A stretch of DNA of 64,000 nt from Mangifera indica (Eukaryota; Streptophyta; Magnoliopsida; Sapindales; Anacardiaceae), in the NCBI RefSeq assembly GCF_011075055.1, contig NW_025401102.1:186001-250000 (forward strand), read 5' to 3'. Of this stretch, positions 23,890 through 36,900 are shown one piece after another. The position numbers and the translations under genes are program-made. A model generated the notes under the pieces. It saw only the letters and a program-made list of their open reading frames with translations, had not been told where the DNA came from and made no database searches. Each line of letters opens with the position of its first letter. Position 1 is the first letter of the stretch.

Positions 23890-24889
23890 AACTTATTAAT
23901 TACATGGCTGAGAAAGTGGTTTAAGTGGTCATGGTATGTACGTGAGAATATTTAATGTTGTTAAATACAACAAATATTTTATGTATCTTCTTTAATTCTT
24001 CAAACACAACTCAACTCATCCTTTACCAAAATACCCTTGTACTTGCATTCCTAAATAGTAAATATATATATTATTCACATTCTCATATTATTAGCATATT
24101 AAATATATGCCAAAAAATTTTTAAACTAAAAATATATTAAATATATATTTTACACCTTTCCCTTATTAACATCGTATTTTATATTTACCTTTTTTTAATT
24201 TTTAGTTAAATTTAAAATACAAAATTATCTTTTTTATTTTTAATTATTTACAAAAATACTATTATTATTTAAAAAAACTCAACAATATTTCTTTCTTAAT
24301 TTTTAATTCTAATTTTGTGTTTTTCTTCTTTGTAATCTGTACAAAAATTCATTCTGATTTGAAGTCTGAAATCTAAACTAATTAATTTGTTTATTTTTTT
24401 TCAATTAATTGATACTTTATTTACTATACAAAGAATTTTGATTATGTGTTATTTTATATTATTTTTAATAGTTAATCAAATACTTTATATTTGAATTATT
24501 ATATTAATTTTCAATAGAATATTCGTGACTATGTATCGTATTAACTTGTATATATACGTTCTATATTTTTCTTGTATATAAATTTTAGGAACATCTTTTT
24601 ACAAACATATTTTTTATTATTTATCATATTATACCTAATAATTGGCATACTGTTTTTTTTTCCACTTTCGTATTTACTAACTAGAATTGCATATTGTTCT
24701 ATTGCTTCAAAGTTCAAACACAAGCACAACTAGCTTTATAAGATATGAGAATACCCTTTTGCTTCTAACACAATCCAACCTACTCCGCACATTTACTAAA
24801 ATACCCTTGTGATTTCAATTTTCTTGCACTCAAGTTTCAGTATACCACAGAGTCACACAGACAATTGAGCCAATCAACAATTATCTCTT

Positions 24890-25204
24890 CACTCTTTCTC
24901 TCTTCTCTCTCTCTCTCTGTTTTGGCCTCCTTTTCATTTTTGAGGTGCCACACCTCTTATCTCCGTAATTTCTTCAAATCTCCTTTTTTTTTTTTCTTGT
25001 CTGGGTTTCGTGCTTTTTCCTCTTTAGATCATACTTGAGTCTCCGTTTTTATTCCTCAAGTTTTCAATTTGCTAATCAACCAACTCTCAGAAAGAGGAAA
25101 CACCACCTGGGTCTTGCTTTCTTTTTAGTTTCAATGCTTCCTTTTTCAGATTCAGAGTAATGGGTTTCTTGTTGAAGATGCAAATACACTTTGTTTCACA
25201 TCAG
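24890..25204 (+). promoter_or_regulatory. CT-rich promoter/leader and first leader exon of the AT-hook gene
   Basis: A pyrimidine patch CTCTTCTCTCTCTCTCTCTG (about 24900-24920) precedes a likely leader. A splice donor CAG|GTTAGT sits at 25204/25205. Two upstream ATGs are visible. One at 25134 gives an 8-codon reading ending at 25160. One at 25160 reads into the intron boundary and, if spliced to 26275, would end after 22 codons. Confidence 0.5.
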
Positions 25205-26274
25205 GTTAGTTTCCTTTTTCTTTTCTTTTTTCTAATGTTTTGTTGTTTTATTAAGTGTTCTATTTGACTGTGTATTAGTTTTTGTTCTGAAATATTGAAG
25301 TTTGAATAGTTGAAGCTGATTGTTCTTATTTTCATGTCTTAGCTGAGTTCTAGTAAGTTGATAAAAATTTTAACTTTTGATGCTTTGGTTTGGATCTTGT
25401 TTGCATATCTTGAGAGGATTGATTGTTATTTTCCAGTTTGTTTGGTTGAAATTCCGATGGTTTGATTTGTTGATTATTATGAATACTTATTTTCATTGTT
25501 ATTGCTTTTTGCCCTAATTTGAATTTGTGTTGGGGGAGTTACTTTGCCTCTGGATTTGGCCCTTGATTTGTATTGGTGAACTCTCAACTATGGGGTGTAA
25601 ACTTGTGTAAAGTTTAATTCTTTTGGCTCTATAAGTTCCAATTATTTGCTTTTTCGTTCATTGATTGGATGTTTTGAACATTTAATTCTCGTTATTGCTG
25701 ATTTGGTTAGACTTATAAGTGCAGGAAAAATGGAAACAAATCAAAACCATCATTCAACTGAGTCTAGTATGGCTTTCTTGCATCATTATGTTTGGTAACA
25801 TTTTATGAGGAAAAAAGTTTCCTGCAATTGAGTGGGTGCTAAGGCTGATTCATCTGATGGTTTGTATGCGGATTTTTATTTCAGGTTCTTCATTATTTCT
25901 TTTGAGTTACTAAATTAATTAAATTAGCTTATGCTTGAATCCATTGTGTATATGTATGTCATTGAAGTAAATGAAGGCACTGGCTTCATTGATACTAACA
26001 GAAAATAAAAGTGATTCCATGCTGTTTGCCATGATCCTGTAATGAACATTATCTGTACAGCAATTTGTTGCTTTTGTCTGTGTTTCTGTGAGTTTTACTT
26101 AGATCTGCTAAATATTGTCTCTTTTCACACATTAGTGTTACATGCTCAAGTTGATCATAACTTTTCTTTGTTGACAAAATTTGTAACGATTTGATCTGTG
26201 ATTGTTGTTGATTAGTAATAAAAATGGCTATTATTTATCTAACTGACATTGTTTCCTTTTCTTGTCAATGTTAG
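25205..26274 (+). other. Probable long 5'-leader intron of the AT-hook gene
   Basis: GTTAGT at 25205 and TGTTAG ending 26274 bound a T-rich 1.07-kb segment without coding features, placed just before the start codon at 26322. Leader introns of this type are common in plant housekeeping genes and often raise expression. Boundaries are by consensus only. An extra leader exon near 25890 cannot be excluded. Confidence 0.5.
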
Positions 26275-26321
26275 AGAGCTTTTCTATTCGCATGAGTGTT
26301 TTATAGTTGAGCTTTGACATT

Positions 26322-26735
26322 ATGGGTAGAGGTAGAGGAAAAGGAAAGAAGTTGACTGTTAGCAATCATGAGGACCCAGGAAGTGGTGAGGAAGAGAAAA
26401 TTCCGGCACAGAAAAGAAGGGGAAGGCCACAAAAACCACTAAAGGATGATATTGATGAAGAAGAAGCTGAGAAAATAGACGAGGAGGATGGTGAGAACGG
26501 AAAAGTTCGTACTGTGAGCAATGAAATAAAAAGTCCCACTGCAACAGAGAATGGAAAGAAGAGGAAGCGTAACTCACAAGTCAAAGACAAGTCAGATTCA
26601 ATCAAAGAGGAAAATGGTATTGGAACCAGGTCGAGTACTGCTGACTCAACCAAGTCAAATGGATTTCGACATAATGGAAGCAGGAGGAAAAGCAAACCTC
26701 GTAGGGCTGCTGAAGCAGTTGTTGAATGCAAATAG
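26322..26735 (+). CDS. Small AT-hook, lysine-rich nuclear protein
   Basis: A 137-residue, highly charged protein starting MGRGRGKGKKLTVS. An AT-hook core with the GRP tripeptide, KRRGRPQKP, lies at about residues 32-40 and would bind the minor groove of AT-rich DNA. An acidic stretch DDIDEEEAEKIDEEDGE follows at about 43-59. Basic patches GKKRKRNS and SRRKSKPRRA resemble nuclear localisation signals. No enzymatic domain is visible. I chose ATG 26322 because it opens the conserved-looking MGRGRGKGKK and no in-frame ATG lies upstream. The AT-hook and charge pattern argue for a nuclear chromatin-associated protein, similar in style to small plant AT-hook motif proteins. The exact family is uncertain and the function is inferred. 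The coding region lies in one exon after a leader intron. Confidence 0.8.
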   Translation: MGRGRGKGKKLTVSNHEDPGSGEEEKIPAQKRRGRPQKPLKDDIDEEEAEKIDEEDGENGKVRTVSNEIKSPTATENGKKRKRNSQVKDKSDSIKEENGIGTRSSTADSTKSNGFRHNGSRRKSKPRRAAEAVVECK

Positions 26736-28559
26736 GGTTATGATTGGCTATTGCACTCGGTCTCATCCCTAATGCATTGCCTGAATATGACAGGATAGGA
26801 AGTGAGCCCTAGTGAATCTCTCATTTCAAATTTTTTCCCTTTTTGGTCTGTTTTCTAATTTTTTGCAATTGCTTATCCTTATTTTGTTCTTATTTCATGC
26901 GGGAGTTTTTGAGCTGATTTTGCTGGTTGTAATTTTGATAATGCTGTTATATTTTATTTCATTTCTTGTTTCTGTGTATTATATATTCTGAATGACATGC
27001 ATAAGTTTTCTGCACTGGTTATATGGTTTTTCACAATTTTTATTTGAGATATGATTGTTGAATATCATATCAACTTGGATTCACATGATTGTTTAAAATC
27101 TAAACTAGCAAGGCATTAATGATAGGAGAACTTGTTCTCTCGTCAATTGTGTTTTGCTTTTGGATGATCATGTGTTTTACGAAGTGATAATGAAGGTTTG
27201 TTGTCTGAAATTATGACCTTCTTGGTTCTTAGATTATAGACATCTGAAATCCACTCTGTGTTATGCCACATCATTCTTGCATTGCGGCCATATTTGCATA
27301 TTCTTAATTAGCTTAGCTAAGATGTTTACCTTTATGAGCAATGAGACTCGCATGGTTGATTTGTTTTGCAGTCAAGTGTGTGTTTTATTACCTTATATTA
27401 CCCTCTTCTTGAATGCTAATAAGATGGTTGTGTATTTGACAGAGTTGTAGATACCTCTTTTTCTGCTTCCTTCTTTGCTTGAGGATCTGTTTACATTTTT
27501 CCATAATTGAGGTTCTAATCACCTGGCATTCCTATCCTGAGGCTAAATAGCTGAAGCTTCAGGCACTTCGTTAGTTTAAAATTTATATACATGTTTTCAG
27601 CGCGGTGTGCGTAATTTCTATACATATTTGTTCTATAACACAATTGTGCAGTCATTCAGACATTTGATTTAGTCCCGTGCTGACAAGTTGCAGCTCTCCC
27701 TTTTTCCTTCTGGATTGACGGGGATGTTTAGAGGTTGGGAAGAAAAAGCTTTATAGGATAAGAATGGGCGCCTTTTTTATTTATGCAGCTTATTGTAATA
27801 CTGCAATTGGTGCGCCATGAATGGCGTGGCATACATAACTTCTCATTTGGTGGGCTGCCTACACTTGACCAGTGCAAGGCAACCACCAAGCTTAGCTGGG
27901 TTGTTTTGACATTCTAAGCCACCAGTTTTCTGCAAAAATGTTTTCTCCCACTGAATTGAATGTATTGTCTTAAACTATATATATTTGTACATCTTTGAGT
28001 AAGTCCAGAACCGGCTGCAGTACCTCCCTGTGTTGATGCAAGGACAGTTTCTTCTTTGAAATCAAATTTGTGATAGTGCTACAAGTGTGACGATTCTTTC
28101 ATGTGCATAGCATAAACTATTTCAGATCGAAGATAAAAGTTTGGCCTCTCATTGATGTGGGAATCGCTTCTTTACAACATGCTACATCGAACTTTTAACA
28201 AATTTGATGTTTCACGTTATATGATTTTTTCCAGAAATGTTATAATAGCCAAAGCCTAATGAGTTTTAACTTGTTTATAGTGTGTTTTTTAGAGTTTGAC
28301 ATTTTTCAACATGAGTTATTAATTCAATATGATATAACATGAAAAATATTCGATTAGGGTTTAGGTTTTTTTTTACATGAAATTTAATTCGGCCAATCCG
28401 TTATGACTCGAAACTAGTTTAGCTAGTGTTAAGATTAATACGAAAGTAATCCAAATAGGTTGAATTAACTCAAATGTTTTGAAAAATTGTACTTTAGCGG
28501 AATTTGTTAGGGACATATTAAAAAAATGTTGAATAACAAGTATCAATAGTAGTTAAAGT
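26736..28559. other. 3' flank of the AT-hook gene and intergenic DNA
   Basis: The first few hundred bases are probably 3' untranslated region. The rest has T-rich, transcribed-looking composition but no open frame I can assign. A GC-richer patch at about 27740-27910 has no recognised identity. Confidence 0.4.
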
Positions 28560-29022
28560 TAGAAATGACAATTTAGTCCACCAAATCAGATTCTCAGCGC
28601 ACCTCTCCTTAACTAGGGAGGGGATTTCACAATAGGAATGGGGACAGGGATAAAGACGACTATGATCTCTACAATTGGAGAATGAAATAGATATATCTCT
28701 AACCTAACTTTTACTCAATTTGTTTTGTCCTCTACATATATTTTAAATTCTTAAATATTGACTGTTATAAATCATGAATTATTTCAAATATGTTCTAACA
28801 TATAATAAATATTCTATTATTAATCTTGTTTGGATGAGGAGAGATTTTTCCCCATTAGGATGGGGAAGGGAAGGGAAAGAACTTTTTCCCCACTAGGAAG
28901 GGACAAGGATACCTTGTCATTCTCATATTAGAGATGGGGAGTTGATGAGAAAAGATTTCTCCTGTAGAGATGAGAATGAAAATTAGGGTATTCAATTCCT
29001 CTCTGCCTCATTGTCATCCCTA
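28560..29022. mobile_element. Possible hAT-type non-autonomous element (463 bp)
   Basis: The left end TAGAAATGACAATTTAGTCC and the reverse complement of the right end TAGGGATGACAATGAGGCAG share TAGRRATGACAAT. Candidate 8-bp flanks GTTAAAGT and TTTGAAAT match only 5 of 8, so the insertion is old or the boundaries are imperfect. The interior carries GGGGA/CCCC-rich stretches (TTCCCCATTAGGATGGGG). Confidence 0.4.
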
Positions 29023-30912
29023 TTTGAAATTCTTATATATTGTATATAATTATATTTCTATACAGTTGTAATTAGTCGTATTATTTTTTTTATTTAAAAT
29101 TTTATTTTATTATTCGATAATGAGAATGAGATTTAGTTACTTAAATTATTAACATGTCTTAAAGGTCTTGATATGTAATTTATAGACCATTTATAAATAA
29201 GTCAAAATATTATACTATGTATTTTATTAATAGTAGATTGAGGTAATTTGTAAAGTAATTAAAATATTAAAAACACTTAAAAGAGTAGAAACAATAATTT
29301 AGATTGGGTTAGAGTTGAAAAATTTTGATATGATTTTAATTAGAGTTAGAGTTCTAATTCAAAATTTAAACTAACAGATACAAACATGATTAGATGACAC
29401 GAACTATTAGGGTTATTATTTTTGCTCTATAAGATACACAAAAAAACATGTTGCGGTACACCTATATGTAAAATTTCATATACATGAGCAAACATAAAAT
29501 TATATTATCCTAAGTCTATAAAACTTATGCATATATTATAAAATAATAAAAATATATGACACGTTATGCATCTAAAATTCATCATAAAACTACTCAGATT
29601 AGTTGCATTGAAGTAATTATCTTTTGTTCTTGAAATTTCTTTAAATGATAACTTTCAATAAGTAAAACTATATTATATAGGTTTCAAAAAATGACCTAAT
29701 CAATATATAATAAGTTATTGAATTTCTCTATCAAAAGTATAATAAACTTTAAGGTTTACACTACTATTATCTATTCAAATCATAATTTTTAAGTGTATTT
29801 AACTTATATTTATTGATTACTTAAACTTATCCATAAACTGTTATTAGATTATTTAATTATCTATTTTGTTAAAACAAATTCATAATTAATGTTAGCCCAC
29901 ATTAATAAATTTTCTAATATTCTCTCATTTAGACAATATCCATTATTTTTATTTTATTTATTTTTAAGGAAAAAAAAAATTTTAACTCTCAAAAATCAAT
30001 AGTTTAACTTTAAAGTTGTCACTATTTTAAAAAAACATAGTAATGTAATGATAAATTATTCTATAATAATAATCTATTCAATTATGTTTTATATGTGGAT
30101 TAGAGGAGTTTATATAGAAAATAAAAAATATATATATATATCAGGCTAATGGGTACTAGCCTGGCAAAATCGAGGAGACATTATGCTGGTGCAAAACGGC
30201 TACCGCACCCCACGCAACGTTATGAAAATTTTTAAAGAATATTTTATTTTTTATTTTTGAAATGTTCCGCTACAATAGCAGATTGTAATCGGCTGCCCGC
30301 GGGTCTGAAGTTTGAGCCTGCAATATGATCCGGACAGTCCAAGTGCTTGGCATTGCGTCCTACAGTAACAAATCGTGCTCTCGTGGGCTAGACTAAAAAT
30401 GGAGGGCTCAAACATAACTGCGGGCTATCCCAACCTCCATCCATGTCTAGTCTACAGACAATACTAGTATAGTAACACCCATCAAATGTAGAGAGAAATT
30501 AATTTTTTATTTTTAAATTTCAAATTAATTAATCTTATATTTATATTTATGTATAATTATAGCATGATTACCATTATTTACCATAAACATAACTCTAACC
30601 GTACAAGAGAAGAGACATAACTTTATGCAAATATGATTTTATAAATTTAATTGTTTTGTTAAAAAAAAAAATTTAACTTTTACATTTCGAAGCAAAACTA
30701 TATAAAAATGTATTCACCTGAAAAAGGGGGTGATTTAATTAAAATAAATCTATGCACACATATAATAGAATTATAGGTATACAATTATGATTATATAATA
30801 AAATATATATATAATTTAAAGTAAATATAAAATAACTTTAAATATAGCATTTTCATGCATTATTTGAGAATTTAAACACCTCGTCTATTATTTCTCTCTG
30901 AAAATTACAAGC
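29023..30912. other. AT-rich intergenic DNA with a GC-richer patch
   Basis: No gene. About 30140-30470 is GC-richer than its surroundings and probably a repeat fragment, but I could not identify it. The last stretch is the 3' flank of the lipoxygenase gene. Confidence 0.4.
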
Positions 30913-33900
30913 CTAGATGGAAATGCTGTAAGGAACTCCTTTCCCTGTGACTCCGGATTCCGAAAATGGCTTCAACAACTCATACGGCAAAACCCCAGCT
31001 CCATTTCTGTTCTTCAACTTCGTATTCCCATTCCTCGCATCCACAATTCCCTCAAACTCCATCAACTTCCCATTAAATTTCTCGAAAGCACTTTTCACTA
31101 TCGGATCCTCTTCCCAGGCCGGCTCCGCCAGCTGCCCCAAATACTCCTCATCGGGAGAGTGATTGGACAGCACATCCAGCACCGTCATCACCACCGACGC
31201 CTGAACCTGCGAAGGAAAGCATCTCAAAAGCACAACTTCCGGCTTCTCCATTAAGAATTTCCATCCCTCTTCCGAGCGATCCTCTGTAGGCATATTGATT
31301 CTTGCAATTGTTGGCCGGTTGGGAAAATATCCTGCATATGAATACTGACCGAAGTTCACGGCGGCGTGGTGACCGGAGGCCACCCAGGCAATGGTTGTGA
31401 CGATATGGACTAAATCTTTCGGGGTTTTGAGCTCAGGCCACCATGTCGCGTCCTTCTTATCTCCATGTCCAACGTTCTTGATCTCTTTCCACCATGCCTG
31501 GAGCTCTTGATCGGAGGCTACAAGTTTTGGATCGGGATAATAGTGGTTCACATAATCTGTCATCCACTGTTTCAATGCGTCCCAGAGAACAAGTCCATCG
31601 TTGGCGTAAGGGTAGTCTTCAATTGTTAGCTTTAGGCCATAAGGAGAATTTGGATCTTCCACAGCCATCCCTCTGGTTAACCGCAAAAGGAGGAGAAAAC
31701 AAACCAGGAAGACGAATCAATTTTACGACTTATGAATACTAAATGACAAAATATTATAGTTTTCAATATGAAAAAGCTTACCTGCTAATTAGATCTTGGG
31801 GCAAGGCCTCGTGATCGAAACGCCAGACGGCATCGTATACAGCAGAGCTGAGCTCCATGGAGTACTTGCCTGGTGAGAAACTAGTTTCAATGATACCATC
31901 GGCATTGATTAGCTTTTCTCGAGCTAGGGCATTGATCTCCATTGTGTACCGGAAATGGGGGTGCAATAATCTATAGATTGGGTGCATCACACTGAGATGC
32001 CGGTTCGTGGCAATTATGTAAGGCTCTGTGCAGCAATGAGTTCTTAGCCTGCAGAATGAAAAATTAACACCATAACATAATGAATCCGGTTATCAAATGA
32101 TCGAACGAACCAAAGGACAATTTATTTTGTTGAAATTCATAAAAAAAATATGTAATCATTGGAATTTAGTTCCTAGATTTCGGTGAAATTTTATCTTTTA
32201 GTTGGATACGAAAATCAAGAGATATGGCACTTACCAGTGGCTAACAAGTTGGTGATAACCAGAGTCAATGGCGACGACTTGAGCTTTAGCCAACCTCCAT
32301 AGCCAGCAACCTGTGGAGTACCAACAGGGAGTGTACACTTCTTTCCACTGGGGTTTGCCGTCCATCGGTGGCCGAACGAGCTCGATGGCCAGAGGCCTCA
32401 ACGTGCCACCAGGGGTTAGGAAAAACACCGTGCGAGATCCATAAAGCGTTGTGTTCTCTTGGGTTCTCACTTTCTTAACGTATGGTAGCATCAAGTCATG
32501 GTAATCTAGAATGAAGAGCTTCTTTTGTTTTATGGCCTGTAGAATAATTAATCAATCTTGTGCAAGTTCATTGAGAAGAAATGGGAATTTATGGAGTTTT
32601 GTTTGTTTGTTTTTAGTACCTCGTCAATAGTCATGAAGCCTTTGATTGCTCGCTCAATGATTTCTGTGGTGATTTTTGATTCAGGGGGGCCATACACTTG
32701 AGGGTCCAGTGTGCTTTTCAATGGCCATTCCTGTAGAAATATTAAAGCAAAATTTTAAGCTTAATTCTGGGTCCATATGTATATATACACATATATGACA
32801 TACCGTAATCAATTTTATGCATAAGGGGTTGAGACCAGCTAGGGTTTGGCGAGCAAATTCTTCATCGCTGAACCAAAAAAATCTGTCTCCTGCAAATCAA
32901 AACAAAAAACCCAGAAACGATGCTGAGAATATGAGATATTTTTTAATCAACGAAAAGAATAGAGGCTTATTGTCTCTCACTGGCCATGGTGTCAGGGGTC
33001 TCAAAGCGCAACACATCTTCACTGGTATCCTCAATGGCTTTGACTAATCTGGGAATGAGTGTTTTCCAGAAGCCTTGTTTAGTGAGTGGGGGCAACTGAA
33101 TGCCTTCGTTGAAGAGGTTATCTATGGCGGTGAAGTATGGAAAGCCTAAATTGGTGTCAACGATGGCAGTTTGGATGGCTGGAATTAAGGCATGCAAGGC
33201 TGAGTAGAGTGTTTTTGCTGAAAATGTGAGCTCTTTTATGTCTGAGAAGGCTTCATCCCTGGGTACGTAGATCGTGCCGGTTGCTAATTTCTCTGAACGT
33301 GGATCTGCGCACTCATGCCAATAATTGTAAGTATTCATTAATTTCTTAATTAATAATAATAAGACCTTTATTATTGGGATTATGAGATAATTAAACAACA
33401 GTCTAAACGGGCGTTATAAGACGTAAAATATCAGTCTTCATACCATAACTGAAGAATAAAACAAATATTAGCTATATGTATTTTATTATGTAATTATAAG
33501 AAAATTAATTAAGCGAGTCGAATCCTTAACCCCAACTCGCCCCTCACCAGGTCCATCTCTGCTCTAAAATCAATGTCTGATAACAATATAGTTAAATCTA
33601 TTTTTTAGCAAATAAATTTCATTGTATTTATCTCTAGAAATGTTTAATCTAAAAATGCATGCATTTCTAATAAATTATTTGATATTAAGCTTCCAATGTT
33701 CCGTATGGGACAGCCTAGGCTAAATATGATCCAAGCTGACTTGGCCTTAAAAGTTAGTATGGCTTTATTCAATTTAATTTGAATTCAATTTAAATTCAAA
33801 TTAGAAGATTTGGTTCTTTTTAAAATCGAGTTAAGAGGTGTTTGACTTAAGTCAGATCAAATTCATAACTTGAATCACAACTTCAAATTCATGGCTTGAT

Positions 33901-36826
33901 TTAGCTTAAATCAACTCGAATTGGTGATTCTAATTCGTGACTCAGTTTGTTTGAATTTATGGTTTGAATAAGTAATTTTGAATATTATTTGGGTAAAACA
34001 ACGTTGTTTTGTCAATGAATTATAAACTCGAGCCACGAATATGAGTCATCAATTAGAACTATGAATTCAAGTTAAATCGAGCTACAATTTTGAACCATTT
34101 ATTCGAGTTACAAAATCAAACTAAAGTCAAACTAAATCAAACCAAATTTTTCTCATTCAAACCAAAATTGAACTGGATTAATTTTTATTCGAACCAAACT
34201 CGAGATAAAGGGTATTCAAACTCGAACCGATTTGTATTCGCCCACAGGGACAGCCACTATTTTCCATGTGTTTTTTGTCTCACCACACTTTTCCATTTTA
34301 GAATTTTAAAAACAAGATTTTTTTTTTTTAACTTCCTTCAAATTCTATTAGTGAAATTTATTAATTTTTTTTAGTGTGGAAACATTAAAAAGACAAAATA
34401 TTTTTTATTACTTAAAATATTTATTAAATTTAAATAAACCTTTTCTTCAAAACTCTATTAAATATATTTTTGCTTTTAGTTTATATTAATTTTAAGATAA
34501 ATAAAATATAATTTAAAAAATTTAAACAGTCCCAAATAATGAATATTGTAGATAACGCTTAAAATCATATTAGAATGATCCAATTAAGAGGGATTCACAC
34601 TAAGATTGTGTGACTTAATTAAAATCCCACAATTTCAATGCAATACTAACTTTCGTCAATAAATGTTTTAATTTTTAAAATTATTGTTCAAGATTGTAAT
34701 TTTTTTTATTTAAATTATTAAAAAATAATTTATCTATATTTTAAAAGTATAAGGATATTAATTTTATAATATTTTTATTTTTTACAAAAAATACTATTTA
34801 ATTGTATCATTTTAAACATTGGGTTGTAAAAGTGTTTTTTTTTTTTTGGTTATATAAAAACAATATCACATGTATAATAAAAAACTTACAAACTTATTAG
34901 TCTCCTTTCTTTTCTTGGCTTTTGTATAAGGTCTCTGTTTGTTTCCTTGTTCCTTTCCCCCACTCTCCGTTTGTGTTTCCTCTTTCCCTATCTCGTACAG
35001 TTTAAAGGTCCACAAAAGGCCTTCTTGATAGACTCCATGGCCACCACCATTGTACCATGAAAAGACCTTTGCTCGACAATGATTTATGACTCTTCACATG
35101 TTCAATCTCTCTATGTTTGCTTCCACTGTGGAATTATACTGTTCATTTGTTTACTACCTACCGACTGTATAATTAACGGATGCAATAATTTGTAGCTTTT
35201 CCTTTTTTATAAATCAAAGTCAAAATTATCTACCATTAAACCCCTAATTTTACCTTAAAGATAGCAAGTAGTTTATGATGCCAAGGCTATATAGCTCCTT
35301 ACCTTTTTTACACCGAGGCCGCCCCGTTCGGCAGCGTCTAGGGTAAGGGTGTTGCTTCCCGCCAAGCACCGGTCGAGCCAAATCTCCGCTCTTATCAGGG
35401 TTTCCAAGATCATTGTACACATCATAGTCGTAAATTCTCTCACTGTTCTTGCGCTCTCCTTGTCCGTTGCCTCGTAGTTTCTCAAGCTCTTCTTCTCTCA
35501 ATCTCCTCAATCCATTCGGCGTGTTTGATGGCAAGTATGACTGATCTCACAACACCATGGAGCTCAACAAGTCAAATTAAATTCATGGGATACAAATTAA
35601 CAATAAAACTATATACACAGATAATAAATACAAATTTATATACAAATGATGATATATCACGATATGATTGGATAATTTTAAATTAAAAATAAAATAACAA
35701 ATAATTATATAATAATAGATTATATTTTATATATAAATTTATATCCACCATTTATGCATATCATACTAGTCGGAAAATTAACGTAGGAGCTTCAAGTGTT
35801 GGCTAATAGCTTCCTGAAGACCACTTATATTTTGTTCATTAATAAAAGAAGCTGAGGAATCAATGGGAATCGGGACCACTGCTGTTCTATGATTTATTCA
35901 TGAATGGTTTGATTTACCTGGGACCACTGTTGGGAATATATTTTCTTTCGTAAAGTTAAAATTAATAAAAAAGAAAATTAATAACAAGAATCAGAAATAC
36001 ACCAACACAGACCTTTGCTGCAAAGAAGACTCTCTTCTTCTGCGTCTTATCGCTCTTAGGCTGAACCCATGAGCCACATATTATCTTCACCTTACCGGTG
36101 TCAAACCCATCAAGGACAATATCCTTTAAAAACATCTCCTTGTGGTGTTCATTCTCCACAAACATGGCTCCAACTTCTCCGAAATCCTTCGGAATTTCGA
36201 ACTCAGCCTCGTATGTTGCCTGTCCTTTCACCTCCTTCGCTTTGTGTGCAAACGCCTTGATGGTTGGCTTCTCCAATCCCGTCTCTGAAACCACCAGTTA
36301 AACGTCTTAACGTGTGCTCGAAGAGCTACAGTTTGAAGCTCATCAAAGGTTGATCGACTCTCAACATCAATAAATCGTTAAAGAAGATTAACAGTTTAAA
36401 AAAGCATGAACGATTAAGAAACTATCCAACATTTAAATCACAGTATTTTGACGACGGTGTTGAAAACTTACTGCGGTCAAGCTCTGAGCTAACGAGCTCC
36501 AACTGGAGAGATTTTCCGAGGGCATCTTGTAAAGCATCCAAACCGCTATCAATAGAAATGCTAGAAAGCAAACTACTGACGGTTGGAATGACAGTGACAA
36601 CAGCCGTAACAGTGGTGATTTTTCGTTCGACTAAATCGACCTTTGAGGCTTTGATGTTGGAGGGGACGAACCCAACTCGAATTTTGGGAGTTTTTTCGAG
36701 TGAGGATCTTGAGTGAAGAGGAAGAAAAGCATTGGCTGAGGCACCATTTCCATGGAGAAATGGCTTGTTGGCCAATGGGAAGAGGGGTTTGGCAATAGGA
36801 GATTGATCAAGTTGAGGCTTCAACAT
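30913..36826 (-). CDS. LOX2: Chloroplast 13S-lipoxygenase (LOX2-type), nine exons, 904 residues
   Basis: Adds dioxygen at C13 of linolenic or linoleic acid, feeding jasmonate and green-leaf-volatile synthesis in plastids. Exons, in minus-strand order: 36826-36472, 36284-36013, 35540-35303, 33304-32981, 32889-32804, 32730-32620, 32536-32235, 32048-31782, 31672-30913. All junctions have GT-AG ends and phases agree, giving 2715 nt with the stop. Residues ~1-60 look like a transit peptide, ~69-200 a PLAT/LH2 domain, the rest the catalytic domain. Iron ligands expected from soybean lipoxygenase are all present: His562 and His567 (SHWLRTH), His754 and Asn758 (HHAAVN) and C-terminal Ile904. Ser619-Phe620 at the regiospecificity site favours 13-lipoxygenation, and Ala605 at the stereo site favours S product. 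A TATA box is at 36891-36900. Symbol is by family resemblance. Confidence 0.96.
33716..34246. mobile_element. Non-autonomous DNA transposon in lipoxygenase intron 3
   Basis: A 531-bp AT-rich block flanked by identical GGGACAGCC (33707-33715 and 34247-34255). The left terminus TAGGCTAAATA and reverse complement of the right terminus TGTGGGCGAATAC are loosely inverted. The 8- or 9-bp duplication would suit hAT or Mutator-like insertion. The interior is rich in TTCGAATT/AACTCGA-like words. The intron (33305-35302) keeps proper splice sites. Confidence 0.6.
35602..35765. repeat. Palindromic MITE copy in lipoxygenase intron 2
   Basis: Family layout ATATACACAG ... ATATGATTGGATAATTTTAAATTAAAAATAAAATAAC-type centre ... 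TATATAAATTTATATCC, inside intron 2 (35541-36012). Confidence 0.5.
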
Positions 36827-36890
36827 GTTTACTTAAGAAACCACAATTTGATGATTTGATTTGTGTGATATATTTGTTAAGACATGCAGG

Positions 36891-36900
36891 GTTTATATAG
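36891..36900 (-). promoter_or_regulatory. TATA box of the lipoxygenase gene
   Basis: Minus-strand CTATATAAAC, 65 bp upstream of the ATG at 36826, an ordinary spacing for a short plant leader. Confidence 0.7.

Noticed and set aside
26359..26731. Minus-strand open frames of 72 and 121 codons
   Set aside because: They are antisense shadows of the AT-hook coding exon, rich in Leu, Ser and Phe because the sense strand is rich in Lys, Glu and Asp codons.
30947..31742. Plus-strand open frames over the lipoxygenase
   Set aside because: Antisense to the last coding exon, which has clear catalytic residues on the minus strand.
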